Shown piece by piece: positions 10,958 through 24,289 of a stretch of 64,000 nucleotides of DNA. Source of the stretch: Penelope pileata (taxonomy: Eukaryota > Chordata > Aves > Galliformes > Cracidae). The stretch is taken from contig WBMW01000466.1 of NCBI GenBank assembly GCA_013396635.1, positions 104,154 to 168,153 of the forward strand, read 5' to 3'. The notes below the pieces were generated by a model. That model was given only the letters and a program-made list of their open reading frames with translations, was not told the DNA's origin and made no database searches. The stretch's first letter is position 1; each line of letters opens with the position of its first letter. The position numbers were made by a program, and so were the translations under genes.

Positions 10958-12915
10958 GAAAAATACCTGCTGCAAAGGAAGGCATATCTTGCATCCAAAT
11001 GCCATCTTGGAGGGCCTTTCTGGGAGCCGCATGAGGGTTTCTGCGTGCAGCCTGGCCTTGTTTGACACACCAGGCAGTGGTGACAACTTCTGCAGCCAGG
11101 AAATGTCCCAGCAGCAGCCCCAGGTTTGGGCCAGATCTCTGGAGACCAGAGCAAAGGCCCCTTGCTCCCTCCAGATCCCGTATTAAAACAAACAAAGCCA
11201 GATGGCCAAATATTGTTAAAGCTGTTTTGCTTCCAGACTTCTGCTTTTACGGTATGCTGTCATGATGTGAGGATATGTCAGGGTACCAGGCAGTACAGAG
11301 CCTGCCAAAAACCAATGGAGGGCTTTCTGGGTAGAGGAAACCAAACCTGGCACAGATTGTGTTTGGACCATCCATCAGCCATGGTCTCTCTCTTTTTATT
11401 TTTTTGACTTGTGTTGTTTAACATTAGAGCACAAGAGCAAACGAACATATGATTGAGCCTTTCCAAATCAGTGATTATCAATCCACTGATTTGTGAATGG
11501 CAGTGGTCTATGGGCAAAGCCTGCCCTGATCCTGCAGCACAGGGTATTCCCCTTCCTCTAGCTCACAAAACTCCAGGCAAGAAAAATGTATACAAGCAGA
11601 CCACAATTAGTAGGACCAAGAGGAGAATGAATGTGCTTACAGGAAATCATAACGTCTTGTATTTCACATGAAGGCAATTGTCATGAGCAAGAAAATTTGT
11701 CTCCATATTCTACTTCTTGTTTTTTTAACAGAACTTTTAACTAAAAGGTTTTCTTTGACTTTTACAGCTAGCCAATACAGAGACAAAAAGTAGCTTGACA
11801 TTCAGTACAAACCATTGGGTTTGGGAAGAAAGGTAAAGAAGTCCCCTGTTTCCAAATAAAATTGTCTGTGTAAGCCATCCATGGAATACAAGGAAATTTC
11901 TCTTTGCAAAGATCAGGGAGATCATTGCTGTCAGAGTGTAATTCTTCAAGAAACAGCATATTTATTCTTTTTCACTTCACATGCACAGATCAGAAATATG
12001 CTGTCTAGGCTTAAGCTGTGGAAAGTTTCCATTAAAAATGGTTGCAGTGACAAATGAGAGAGTTTGTGAGCTTTTGTTTTACTATTTGAAAATTATCCAG
12101 TAGATTTAGATTTCCAACAAAGCTGATTACCTACTCATTATGAGCATATATTCCCGGATTCATGACGGATAGCTGCAGCAAGTATCATTTTTGGTGGGAT
12201 GGCAGCCATCTCCTTGTACAAAAATTATTATTATTATTATTATTTTTTAATTTGAGAAAGATAAAATTCAGTCTTGGGGTAGGCAGTTGAAACAATAACA
12301 GGGACTGACCACCGGCATTCTATCAAAGCCATGAAGAAAAGACTGATTTAGCACGTTTCCAACATTCTCTAGCCTATTTTAGCACTTTAAAGAAAAGAGA
12401 TGCAAATATGATGGCTTTTATATAGGGCTACGGTTTTGTATTGCAGCTAGAAACCGTGTTTTTATAATATGTATACTGTGTTAGAATCTCATCCCCATGA
12501 AGACCTCTGTGCTCCACAATAATAATTTTGGTCTTTATCACTGTGCAGCTATCGCACAGTCCAGGAGCTGAGCTGAGCTCTTGCAATAGCTTAGCTTTTT
12601 TTATTGACAATCAGAAAACAAATCTTGGCATTGTGGCAGAGGCTGATCTTCCAGTTTATTGGGCAGTATTCAAGTTGTCTGTACAGCTCCGTAGATATTC
12701 TGGAGACTTTACAGACAAATATAAACCCAGCCTTTGCCCCCAAGGAATTTGCACTCAAAATACAAGGTGACAGGAGATGGAAAGAGAAAACCAAGAAGGG
12801 CTGGAGAGGAGGGCTAGGAGTAAAACTTCAACTTGTAAAGTAACGTTAACATCAACATTGTGAATACTGAAGTCACTGAAAAGCTGTTGTTTTTGTGGGT
12901 TGCATTCTTTTCTTT
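10958..12915. other. Unique DNA, no gene recognised
   Basis: The first 250 bases are GC-richer and carry several overlapping chance frames. An (ATT)n microsatellite of about 20 bases lies at 12224-12243. Nothing else is recognised. Confidence 0.4.
12224..12243. repeat. (ATT)n microsatellite
   Basis: About six to seven tandem ATT units are visible, followed by a T-rich tail. Confidence 0.9.
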
Positions 12916-13224
12916 TTAAATATTCCCTTTCACAGTGATGCTAACAGGTGACTGGTAGGAGACCTTCAGGCAGCAGTTGCTGGAGGTCTGGAGCCACGTG
13001 CCAGTACACTCCTCGCAGCGCTCCGTCCCAGACACGCAGCGTGGGCACGAAGCACAGGGCAGCATGTTAGTGTGAGCATCCTGCTGCCGTGTTGCTTTCA
13101 GGCAGGAGCACTCATTCTGGGACACACAGCCAAATCTCTTGGTTACCACAACATGTGAAAGAGTTTTCTCTTTATCACGGAATGATTTTGAGTGTATGGT
13201 CCAGCGCAGTAGGGCTGCAATCAT
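12916..13224 (-). other. Cysteine-rich open frame of 102 codons, unrecognised
   Basis: This minus-strand open frame begins MIAALLRWTIHSKSFRDKEK and is unusual for its cysteine content. From about residue 32 the order is GCVSQNECSC, then LPCASCPRCVSGTERCEEC, then NCC, which is twelve cysteines in about 55 residues. It sits in a GC-richer island inside AT-rich DNA and is followed by the enhancer-like block at 13.4 kb. The spacing faintly resembles small disulfide-rich domains such as Ly6/uPAR or TIL types, but I cannot assign any family. It may be one exon of a secreted protein read in reverse, a decayed exon, or chance. No strong splice acceptor is visible at its 5' side. Confidence 0.2.
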
Positions 13225-13380
13225 GTTTATTCTTCACAGAAACTACACAGCTCTCCAAAAGCCTTAGAGATCATCATCCCTTGTTATTGTAGCAGGTATG
13301 CATCCTGTAATCTCTCTGTGCTAATTGTTAAGAAAACCTGCCTGGTAGTCCTTCACCGGCAGAATCCCAATTGCCAAGGT

Positions 13381-15640
13381 AATTAATAGTGTTACAGACT
13401 TCAAGGCCATAATGCTCATCAGTTATTAATTAGCAATTCATTTTGCTGAATAAATAATACTTATGATTGATGATGGAACTTGTAATTGGGCACTAGGAGT
13501 GTTTCTCAAGGGAACAGCTTCTCCACAAGTATTAACTATGACAGTAACAGCTAAGAAAGCCAGGATCTCGTAAAATCTGCTCCAAAAAGCTGTGATGCAG
13601 CCAATGCATTTGCAAGCAGTGTTGAAGCAGAGCTTAAAGATCAGAGCCTTCTCTACAGTAACCAAATGCTATTATTTTTGTCTATTTTGCTAGTATTTTC
13701 TTTCCTTTAGGTATTACCTCCTTATAAGCAAGTGTCCTCTATAATTATATGGCATACATTACATTGTCTTTATGGTCTTTCATGTGCATTCTTCACAAAT
13801 TCAGAAGGTAGTATAATAAAGGAAATACTTTACCAAGCACAATAACTGATGTGACAGGAATTTACTCAGACTAAATCTATTTGAGATTAATAGATGGTGG
13901 AAAATCGATGTCATTTTATATTGGTTGACACTATGTTTTGGCATAAATAAAGTTGAGCTTAGCCCTCCACCCCCTGAACGGAAGGAGAAGCTGGCAGAGA
14001 AAGCAAATAAGCTGTTAGCTTTAACTGGGTACTCAACAAAGACGACAAGTAGGGGAGGTCAGCTGCTGACCAGATGCTGCCTTCAATTAATATGCCAACC
14101 CTAAAAGACATTTATCGCTCAGTTTAGAAGGCAGAGCAGCTGAGTCATAAAAGCAGCCCACAAAACATACTTTAAAGCATTTATAATGGCTAAATTGCTT
14201 GAAATAAATTAGCCCTGAAAATAAACATATTTTGTGCAGCCTATGTAAATCCAATTTCTTCTCCCTGCAAATTGCTTGGGTTAAGTGGGAGTCTGCGCTT
14301 GACAAGAGCATACATTTGCTTCATTACTCCATGTGGGTTATTTTTTCCTGTGAAAAGGGTTAACAAACTATGAAGTATCATTGCCAACTAAACGAGTCCT
14401 GCATCCTTTTAAGAGGGTAAGATGCTGCGGAAGAACAAGTTAAAAAGAAACGCGGAGACTGTGTTGTAATGCTAACAGGCAATTAACAAACTCATGGGTG
14501 TTAATTATCTTCATACTGTATCATGTTCAATTAGCTCAGCCCCTGCAACAAAGGCAACCGTGAGCAATTGCTTTGATAGGCGTACAGTACTTCATTTGTA
14601 GTTAATCGGTTTAAGCCTTGCAGTTGCTAGGCTACACCGGTCTCCAGAGGTAAAAAGCTGCACAGATGCACTATGTTTAAATGACTACAGAGAACTGTTT
14701 AAACTCAAACCATGTATAACTCTTTATTGATTTTTCGCAGAAGATCTCAGATCTGATGATAAGGTTTTGATATATTTTCCTGCTACAGCCAGTTCCTTGG
14801 AGTATTGCAGAAAAAAATCTGTCAATATGCTTCTATTATGATCTCTTGATCTGTGGCTATAAAAACCTTTAGCTGCAGCCCTTATTATAAAATAATGGAA
14901 GAAGCAATATTTGATTCCCCTCCCTCCCCTGTAATACATGGAGATTTTTTTTCCCCGCTGCCTCTGGAACTAAATTACAGTATGTTCCTTCTGTATTTCT
15001 GTGTTAGAATAATACAGAAGAATTTCTAGCACTAATTAATTTGATTGACTCTCAGCAGGAAAGGATCAGCTGTAGCATCATGAACTTTAACAATAACTAC
15101 CGACTGATGGGCAGTTCACATCAATAACACCATCACTAGCCTCCCTCACCTGTCACCAGGCAGGGAATGAGCAATAACCACCCCCTGCAGATGCACTGCT
15201 TAGCACTTTCTGCCCGATTAGCAATTTATAATGGTGATCAAGAAACAGTCAGCGGCAAATCAAGACAACTGTCTGGCTGCCTGTTTAATTGGCCTTGTTT
15301 GCTTTTTGATAAATGGCTCGTGACTGCTATAGGCCCCCGTATTTTGACTTTTAATAGGCCACTGTGATTAGACTACCAACAGATACTAGGTCAAAACTGA
15401 GGGAAGGTGCAAAAAATGTTAATTAATATCAATAATAGGCAATTATTAGTTAGACAGAAGGACCTACTAGCTGCGTGCTCTAATGACTCAGAGCTAACTT
15501 GAAGGGAAACAGTGCCAAATTAGCATAACTGTGTATGCAGGCTGCATGGTGGATCCTAGCAAACATCTGTTATGTGAGCAATTCAAACAGAATTCTTGCT
15601 TTTTGCATGATACCCACAAAATCATCCATTCTTTTCGATC
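13381..15640. promoter_or_regulatory. Cluster of enhancer-like, possibly conserved noncoding DNA
   Basis: This block has no recognisable repeat over about 2.2 kb and is rich in homeodomain-type cores. Examples are TTAATTAGC near 13427, GGCAATTAACAAAC at about 14479, TTAATTATC at 14501, TTCAATTAGCTC near 14526, and AATTATTAG near 15440. SOX/TCF-like sites occur too (AACAAAGG near 14548, CTTTGATAGG at 14571). Such composition is typical of vertebrate developmental enhancers in gene deserts. Conservation is inferred from texture only. The short plus-strand frames near 15.5 kb are chance. Target gene unknown. Confidence 0.35.
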
Positions 15641-18600
15641 ATTTCAAGACACTAATGATACCCCAGTGGTTTGTGAACTTGCAGTTGGGCTTTGTGTCAG
15701 CCCTTCATTTTGAAAGTTCATTTGTTTCTGAGTTTTTTGAGTTAGTACCTCTCCATATAAAGGTTTCTAATATCTTGCTTAGAAGAACGTAGACTGAGCA
15801 CCTGCAGTATCTCAGATGTTACTCCCACTAGAAATAACTTTTTTTTCTTTATCACTTTCAGGGAAAAAGATAACAACAACATAAAAACAAACAACAACAA
15901 TAAAGCTCACAAGCAAACAGTGATGGGCAGTGGAAGATTTGTCTACTGTTGCTGACCATCATATAATGTGATATGAGGGTCATAATTACTACATAAGGAG
16001 ATGAGACACAGAGGTCTTGCTACATGCTTGTCTACATGTTTGTGGTGTTTTTCAGGATGCTGGGAATGTCACCATTGCAAATACAAAGTGTACAAAGCAT
16101 GCACAAAGTGGTAGCACATCACTTAAATGTAGCACTTTAAATACACTCTATGTAGAAGGATAACGTCTCTAGATTTCAGGGGACAATTTATTCTTGCAAG
16201 CTGAAGCCTTCTGATAGCAGAGGTTAGAGGAGGCTTGTTCAGTGTGTCACCCTTTAAGTAGCTTTATCACATTATTGGTGTAAGTAAAGGTCTGCCTTTC
16301 ACTGAAATGGTCAGAATTTCCTTTTAACAGGGATATTGATAATATATGCTGTATGATACTGTATTGCCTGTTCTTCTCCTTTCCTTCTGCCCATGCATCT
16401 GCATGTGTGTGTTTTGATAAGGAATCAGAGACTGAGAGCCAGTGTCTGGCATGGCTCTGCCATGGGTATTTCTAAGGCAGCTCAAGTCCTCATAATGTGA
16501 CTTCACTGGTGGTTGTATCACGACAGAAACACACTGATGCTAACAGAGTCGAGCCCTTGTTATCAAGTCCAGTAAACATCTGTGACTGATGGCTCAGGAA
16601 AGCGCTGCAAAAGGACTGGTCATGACGGAGGTGAAAAAAAACTCTTGTTAATGGCCACTCCTTTTTTTTTTTTTTTTTTTTAATACATACAACATATGCA
16701 GCACCGAGACCAGGTTGATGGACAGTCTAATTTGAACAGAGATTGGCTTTTGAGGCATGCAACACCCAGTTTTTACTGATATGATCTGATATACAACTAT
16801 TTGGAGCAGGAAATGTTTGTGCAGAGCTATCTTCTGGTGTTTCAAAATCATTATATGACCTATATTCTGAAGTTAACTGCAGGCTCTTGGTAGCTGAGAG
16901 CTCACTTCTGGTGACAAGATGAGAGGTATGTTGTTTCAGATGTCTTAAAAACTGTTTGAGAAAGAGAACATTCTCCTGGCACTTCCGTAGGATTCAGGTG
17001 TCTGGCTGCTGAGAACCCGCAGTGCTGACTGACAGAGGAGGGAAAATTCTACTTAACAATGCTTCACTTGTCAAAGGAAACTTTGCTGGAGCCTGAACCC
17101 CTCCATTCAGAGGAAAATGTGGGGAGACTGAAGGATGTAGGAGAAGACATAGGGTTGCTTGTAGGATTGGGCCAACAGCTCTGTACTACCCTTGTGCAGA
17201 TGTCCACTTGGGGAAACACTCTTGGCTTCTAACAAATGCAGTTGGCAGGGAGCATAAATACTTATTTTCCTCATTTTTCTCTACTGATTGACCTCTGCTG
17301 TTCAGCAGCTTCCTTTGTAGGGTTTTGCAGCTTGGCAAGTAGTGCTATGTGGCCATGTGTCAACCTCTCGGCAGCCGTGAGTCTGCTAGAAGGCAACAGC
17401 AGTAGGTGTGGGCACGAATACCTCCATATGTTATGACTGATTTGCAATGTTGCGTTATTTGCAGTAAAACAATGCACAGGGGCCCCAGAGGAGATTATTG
17501 TGTAATACAGTGGTGAAAATACCTGTCCCAAAGAATTTAAGAGCTAAACAAACAAGATGGGGAGAGACATTGTTTCCGCTTCCTTGCTGGAAGCAAGAGA
17601 AAGGAGAGACAGTGACTGAGGCAGACTTTGTTTGCTTTGCTATCTCCTGAGCTCCAGCCCCAAGTCTTATCTACAGAACTGTCCTCTCAAATACTCAAAA
17701 ATGTTCCAGTAGGACTTTGAAAAATATTTGTATATGATGCTTAATGGGCACACACATCGCCTACAATCATACCATTTTTTTTTTCTGCTATGACGTCCAT
17801 AGATTTTCCTTTTTTGATAATATTCATAGCAAATAGAGAATGAAAATTGTGACTCTGAAGAATAGTCTTCCCACTTAGAACCAATTTAGGTCTTTAAGCT
17901 GAGGAACAGGACCAATGTGATCCGTCAGAAAATGAAACAGCTAGGTTCCAGGCAGTCATGGCCGCTTTATCTTGCAGGGGAGGTGTTTTACTGTTTGTCA
18001 CATCACTCATACAACAAGAGAGGTGCTTTGTACTTCTAGCTTTTGAAGACAAAACACACTGTGAGATGCTTATCAGCCTTAAGAATTGTACATGTAAGTA
18101 CTTAAGTTTTGAAATTTGAATGATGTCAAATGGAAGCATCGTGGAGTTACGTTGAAAAAACAGTCATTTTCATGCTTTAAAAGAGCATTTTTTTCCCCAA
18201 AGGCCTTTGTTGTTGTTGTTACATAAATAAAAGGTAAAGGTAAAAGCACAAAGCCTACTACAGAGCATTTATATGCTTCATATTTTTTGACATTGCTTTC
18301 AGCTGTGATTGTCAAATTGTTAGAAATATTGCTGTTCAAACAAAATTAATTGAATTTACAACATTTTGATCATTTTGGTACAAGTTCCTCTGTTTTAGTC
18401 ATAATTCCTTCATATTCTTTTCAGATGAAAAACCCTCCATTATCTACAGTCGAATTTAATTTTTTCTTTATATGAAATATCTTAACTTTAACCTTTTAGG
18501 CAGAATTTGTCTGGAAAGTAATTTGCTTAAAATGCAGGAGTTCTGAAATCTTAAGGGCATTTAGCTTCGGCTCAGTTGTCTGTTATCTATTTCTCTTAAG

Positions 18601-19899
18601 CATTCTTGATAGCTAGAGACTTAAACAGTCATCTGGAGGAAATAAAAACAAAACCAGCCCCCCTTGCCATAGTTTAGGTACCCTGATTGACCTTTCTATT
18701 TTCTCATTTATTTTACATAAATTATTTTACTAACCTCATCAGGGAAAGAGTTGTGGAAATCTAAGGTTTATGCAGCATGGAAACATTGCACAGAATCTCA
18801 TGCACGGTACAACATGTTCTAGTACATAAGGGCCATCATCTGAAAGAGCTCCAGGAGGTTTTCATTTCAGCAGGAGAGAAAAATTTGCCCCAGCTGTTAA
18901 GTGTTTTTGCTTTGTTTTGTTTTTCTGGTTCCTTTGAATTATTCAGGTGCTTGGAGAATTGTTTCCTTCAACACAAGTGAGTTGTGCAAGTACAGAGAAG
19001 TTGCTTTTGGTCTTCAGTTCTGCCGAAAGTTGAAACAGCCTTTTGCCGGAAGATCACACGTCTGCCCTGAGCTCTCCTCATTTTTCTTCCAGATCAATTC
19101 TTGCTCAGTCTCTTCTGAGGCATTTTGGATGGAGATGCTCTCTTTATCACACACAGCCCCAAGAAGTTACTTATAGGTACTGAGTGGCATAGAATCTGTT
19201 GTTACATTTTTTTTTTCTGGAAGATTTTTATTTGACACTGTATTCGCTGAGCTCAGGAGGAGATATTTTTCCTATTGGCATGCGAACCTGACAAGAGTAA
19301 GGAGGAACTAGCGTGCTGCTGGGAAAACTACTATACACCATGGTCCTTAAAGGTTTTATAGTCTTGCATCACAGAGCAGAAATGACTAAGCAGCCCTTCC
19401 AGCCTCAGAGTAGCGCAGAAACTGCTTGTGACATGGAAAGTAATGGCTATTTGTATTGCATGAATTTCCCATATTAAAAGTTGGTTTGAAAGATCTTTGC
19501 TTTAGTTTTTATGAAAACACAAACTCGTTATGAAATGCAGCCCCAATTTGTTATTATTTTATTCTAAAGATGTAAGAAGCACCTGAATCCCACAGATTTT
19601 ATTTGGAAATCTTGTATTCAAATTCTGCTTCATGAATGAGTTTCAAATGTGAAAGCTGCATGAATCATAAATTCCCCATCTACAAGTATACAAGCTTTGC
19701 ATATCCATGTAAAACATGAAAAACCCTAGAAATTCAAAGTTGTTTTGTCTGTTCTTCTTCTTCTTTTTTTTTTTTGATTAATATCATAAAAGCCCTTTAC
19801 CTTTTCAAAAGAATATTTCCTCTATTTTTCATGATTTCTTGAGTGATACCTTTACTACTACATACATAAAGTGCAAAATTGTATTGCTACATGTGTATA
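15641..19899. other. Unique AT-rich DNA with simple-sequence patches
   Basis: No gene is recognised. A (CAA)n-like A-rich stretch lies at about 15873-15902, a 20-base T run at 16662-16681, and a short (GTT)n at about 18207-18220. A plus frame at 18901-19176 begins MFLLCFVFLVPLNYSG, which resembles a signal peptide, but the remainder is unlike a secreted domain and no splice signals support it. Confidence 0.4.
16662..16681. repeat. T20 homopolymer
   Basis: Twenty consecutive T residues. It could be the tail of a minus-strand retrocopy extending to the right, but the sequence beside it is not recognised and I see no flanking target duplication. Confidence 0.9.
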
Positions 19900-20200
19900 T
19901 TTAATACCATTATTAAAATACACGTGGAATTAGTTATTTATGGATTTCATTTTTTATGGCATATGACTTTAAGATTTCCATTTCATTAGTCTTTTATTTT
20001 AAATCAATAGAAATCAAATCAGAGTGTTTGAGTCCAGGCTTTGGCAAAAGACATCTCTGTCTCCCCTGCTTGCACAGCCTATACGCTGGCAGCCATTTGC
20101 CAATCTGCCTGATAAGCAAATGATGTGAGTCTAGGTAATGATTTTTTTGCACAGATTGTTTTTGGCAAGAGAATCAATCGAAAAATTCCAAAGATGCACA
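19900..20200. promoter_or_regulatory. Enhancer-like AT-rich block
   Basis: Repeat-free, with dense TAAT and MEF2- or homeobox-like AT motifs (GAATTAGTTATTTATGG near 19926, CATTAGTC near 19984, AAATCAATAGAAATC at 20002). It also has a GATAAGCAAATGATG segment near 20112 that joins GATA-like and octamer-like cores. The texture suggests a conserved element, and only alignment can confirm it. Confidence 0.28.
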
Positions 20201-20245
20201 GTAGTATCTTTTTTCTTTTTTATCAAAAAAGCACCTAACCGGGTT

Positions 20246-20269
20246 CTAGATTCTTAAAAGAGAATCTAG
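20246..20269. other. 9-bp perfect inverted repeat with 6-base loop
   Basis: CTAGATTCT at 20246-20254 is the exact reverse complement of AGAATCTAG at 20261-20269, with TAAAAG between. It could fold as a short hairpin. Nothing shows that it is transcribed. Confidence 0.6.
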
Positions 20270-23199
20270 GAAAATGAGTTCTGATTTCCTACATCTGTAA
20301 TAGACAATTCTTCTTGTATTTTGCCCTGTTTAGTAGGTTTAGTAAGACAAACTCTTCAGGGAAGTAACTTCTACTGATTTTTGCTGTCCTGATATCAGTG
20401 CATCTCCCCTTCTGTGCTTGCTGTGTTCTTAATGTTTTTGTCCTGACCATAACTATTAGAAACTTACAAATAATCATGGCACTAGGTGGATATAGACTTC
20501 AGTATATTAGGTGTATGACACAGAGATTAAAGCCCAAATCATCTATGCTGTCAGAAGATAAGTTTAGGGCATAGTCGTTGGAATTGGAGATGAGTTGGAC
20601 TAAAGCTCTCAAAATCCCAGAACAAAATAAGACGGATCTCTGCTGTTCTCAAATTCCTCACATTGAAGACATCTGGAGACTTAATCTTAAAGTTCACGTC
20701 AAGTATCTTTTAAGGCATAATCAGTTTTGAAATAATTGTCTTAATCCCAAATACTGTTGGAAAAGAACCCTGAAATTTATATTAGAGCTAATTTCTGGAA
20801 AGAGCAGATGATTCTGTACAGTCTGCTTTTTCACACATCTAGGTAATCTGTGCAGTTTGTTACGGATGGAACTACCAAACAGAAAAGTACTGAAAGGAAA
20901 ATGATCTCTGTTTTAAACGATGGTCTCAGGATTTTATACAGGAATTTGTGATTAAATGTTGTGAAAAGAGCACAGACATCTAGGTGCCACCGACATGGAA
21001 AAAAAAAAAAAAGCAGTCAAGAAATGAACCAGGTAGAGGGAAGAAAATTAATGACCTGGAAAATATCTGGAGCTGTGTAGCCCACCGTTGTGTTTTTCCC
21101 CCAAAATATGTTACCTCTGTATGATGATTCTGTCATCCTCATGTATAATTAGCATTATTAATAGAAAACCAGCTATAGGAGCAACATCAATATTGCTGAC
21201 ACTTGAGGAGTCATTTTAGCTAGATTAACACAGAAACAATAGCAATTAGGAAGAGGGAGGGCGATGGGGTCAACAGTCGTGCTCAGACTGCTGCTGCTGT
21301 GGATGGGGATGCAGAGGATGCATTTAGGAGGAAAGAAAAAATTCTGTTCCCATCTGAGCTCAAATCCTGTAAGACGCATTGAAAACCAAATCCTCCAAGT
21401 GTATCCATTTAATCTGTGAGACCAGATACAGGATTAATTTGAATGTACTGCTAATTTACAGATCTCTAGGAACGGGAGTTTCCCGTAGGGAGACACTGCC
21501 TGACATGGCGATACTCACACAACTTGCTGTCTGAATGGACTTGAGAGGCTGTACTCCACATAGTCACATTGCACAGAGGCTCAGAACTGTTTTAGATTTA
21601 TTTTAGACTTGGAGTGAGCAGCATGAGGGCCTGGACGTACTTCTGACTTTTATCTTTGGACTGCCTGTGAGCAGGTGGAGCAGGAGAGCCACCCTGGTGG
21701 CTTGGATTAGCTACTCCCTTCTCTTAAGTCAAACTCATTGCTGTCAGAAGGAAAGGTTTGTTATTCAACTTTCTGAAGACTTTCACCCTATCAACCAAAA
21801 CCTTCAGATTCCTTAATTAAGTCTATTCCTAATTAGGAAGCAAGGGAAGCAGGACAGACTCTCTGAATGTGCAGTTTGATGTGACCGAAGAATAGATGTT
21901 GTTCTCAACTAAAACAGCATTTGAATCGCCTGGCACCACTTCTATTCACATGAAAAAAACAGACCTCTAAGACAATGAAAAGACTTCCTGTTTTTCTGAG
22001 AGAATAATACTTTCCTGTTGCCCCCCCCCCCCAAAACACATTTCTTCCCTTACCAATTCTGGATCTTGTGTGTTTACATTCCGGCGGAAAATTAAAATTC
22101 AGCTACTTCTTGAAACAAAATGCTCACTCGGTGGTTTTTTAATGAAGCTTTTTCAGGATGGATCTCAGATTGAAAATGGAGGCAAATACAGCACCTTCAC
22201 CGAGCAGCTTGGCAAAGACTGCAGGTCGTCAGGAAAAAATGAAATAAGATTACAAACGTCAATTCCACCACCTTAGAAAACAAATGAGAATGACACTTCA
22301 CTTTGGTCTTAACTCTTCAATGTTTTACTTATAAATATGCTCAACATAAACAAAATCATTTATCCCATAGAAAAGAGCAAAATGAAAGACAATTATTTTG
22401 CTTCCCTCAGTATTTGTATGGTGTTTAAATACGACAACACCTGATGTGGTATGCAAGCCTAGACATAACTGCTAGATAAATAAAACCTAGGCATTGACTT
22501 TGCTTACAGGAAAGTCGACTTTTGATATTGCCTTGAGTGAAAAGGTTGTCACTAAGGACTAGGTGATGCCTGATAGGCTCTCACAGGTATAATGGGAGCC
22601 CCATACTGCAGAGGTCCAGGGCAGGTGGTATCACTCCTCCCCTTATCCATGGGCCTTCTGTTCCCAGTCTCAGGTAGATCCCTGGCAGATTTTAATGTTA
22701 CAATGGTTCAGCACTAAGAACAAAGTAAGGCTGTTTATTCCTTTCCTTCCTCTTGCTTTCATTTCCATGGAAGATGACATACTTCTCTCCCTGCCCTGTC
22801 TTGAGCAAGACCAGCAGCCAGCAAAATGGGGTAATGTAAAGCTGGTTCTGCAGAGTCTGGCAAAAAGAGATGGTAAAAAATTCAGTATAACTTGAATATG
22901 AGCATCTAAGATCAATGCATATTCTTTCTTCTGTGTTTGGTCAAGCATCTTCAGCATGCCATGCTTTCAGGTTGGAATGAGGCAGTAACTCAGGGTTTAC
23001 TTTCTTCTTCTTTTGTACCTTACCACCATCTTCCACTGCAAGTCATCTCTACTCTAAATAAAAATAAGGATATACTGTATGTTAAGTATATCATAAAACC
23101 TGCTGGTACAACCATAATTTGTGCATCCAGCCATAGACTGCGTTTCAAATAATTGTCCTTCACTTGACTCTTTTCACTAGTCAGCCTGTAGCTATGTAT
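20270..23199. other. Unique DNA, no gene recognised
   Basis: No gene is supported. An A-rich run lies at about 20998-21012 and a 12-base C run at 22021-22032. The plus-strand frame at 22070-22276 and the minus frame at 22670-22957 have no recognisable domain. Confidence 0.4.
22021..22032. repeat. C12 homopolymer
   Basis: Twelve consecutive C residues, unusual in this AT-rich setting, followed by AAAACAC. Probably slippage-expanded. Length may vary between individuals or be misread. Confidence 0.9.
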
Positions 23200-23390
23200 T
23201 TCCTCAGGAATTGTTCACCACATTAAAAATTACCACACGGTTAACTAATGTTCTGTTTAGCATTTTTGCAAAGAATAATTGACATAGATGCACAATCAAT
23301 GTTGTCTATACTAACTTAAATTTAGCTGCTTCAGCTCTCATTAATGCAAAAAATTGCATAAAATGCTATATTCTGCTGGTAAAAAGTTTA
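23200..23390. promoter_or_regulatory. Enhancer-like AT-rich block
   Basis: Repeat-free sequence with GGTTAACTAATG near 23240 (HNF1-like), AATAATTGACA near 23274, AATCAATGTTGTC near 23294, and CATTAATGCAAA near 23339 (homeobox plus octamer-like). Proposed from motif texture only. Confidence 0.25.
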
Positions 23391-23471
23391 ATAAATGAAG
23401 CACAGTTCTGCTTTTCTGTCTTCTATGTTATGCAAAATAAACGAGGATTTGTTCTTTGGGGGGAGTAAGGA

Positions 23472-23487
23472 TTTTTTTTTTTTTTTT
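23472..23487. repeat. T16 homopolymer
   Basis: Sixteen consecutive T residues followed by a short purine tract (GAAGGGGGAGGAAA). Confidence 0.9.
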
Positions 23488-24289
23488 GAAGGGGGAGGAA
23501 ATACTAAAGAAAGCTTTGGAAGAGCCACATACATGACCAAATTTTCAATGAACCTTCCAGGATTTCTTTCTATTTAATATCACTTAGTTGTGAAATTTGA
23601 ATTACACTCCTTTGTTTTAACAGTTAATCTATTTTAAAACTATAGAAGCTTAATTGTGACATATGAAAGTTCTTATTTAGGGTAGATTTTTAATTTGACT
23701 GCTGTCTGCCCTGCTGTGTAAATAGTCTCTTGGGTATGGATTTTTAAGAGTGTGTATTCTCCTTTACATTTCACTGTGTAACAATTCCTCTTTACCCATC
23801 CTCTCCATCCTCTGAGCAAGCCAAAAGCAGACAATAGATACATACTAATGGAGCTGTGTACTTGCCATCTGTAAGAGCAGCTGCTCTCCTGCATCTGTAC
23901 AATATGTTGGAACTGAGAGCTTCACTAATCTGCATAATAAGGAGAAGGCTTATCCCACTCTAGCTAATAATCGCAAGCAATCGATGTACTTCATTCCCTC
24001 ACTGTAGAACACAACAAAGTTTCAGTATGTTTACATATTCTCCAGATATACAGAGGTCAAGCAAAGGAGTGGACTGCTTATTCTGCCTCGGGGAAAACCA
24101 ACAAACAAAAAAAAAAAAACAAAGAAAAAAATCCCATTCACAGTCATTTTTGAAACTGTTATCAACAAAATCCAGTGTTGTATTCTTATTTTGCAATTCA
24201 AATAGAAAATTAAGTTTCTTAAGAACCAAATTAAAATATCAGTGCATTCAGTCAAGCATAGCTTTTTAGCCTTCTGTGGTATTGACTAT
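23488..24289. other. Unique AT-rich DNA, no gene recognised
   Basis: No gene is supported. An A-rich low-complexity stretch lies at about 24100-24130. Confidence 0.4.

Noticed and set aside
10683..11195. 170-codon minus-strand open frame
   Set aside because: It spans a CR1 3' end in reverse orientation, so it is a repeat by-product.
16662..16681. T20 as the tail of a minus-strand processed pseudogene
   Set aside because: The adjoining sequence matches no gene I know, and no target-site duplication was seen.
18901..19176. Signal-peptide-like start (MFLLCFVFLVPLNYSG)
   Set aside because: Only the hydrophobic start fits. The rest has no domain, and T-rich DNA often gives such hydrophobic strings.
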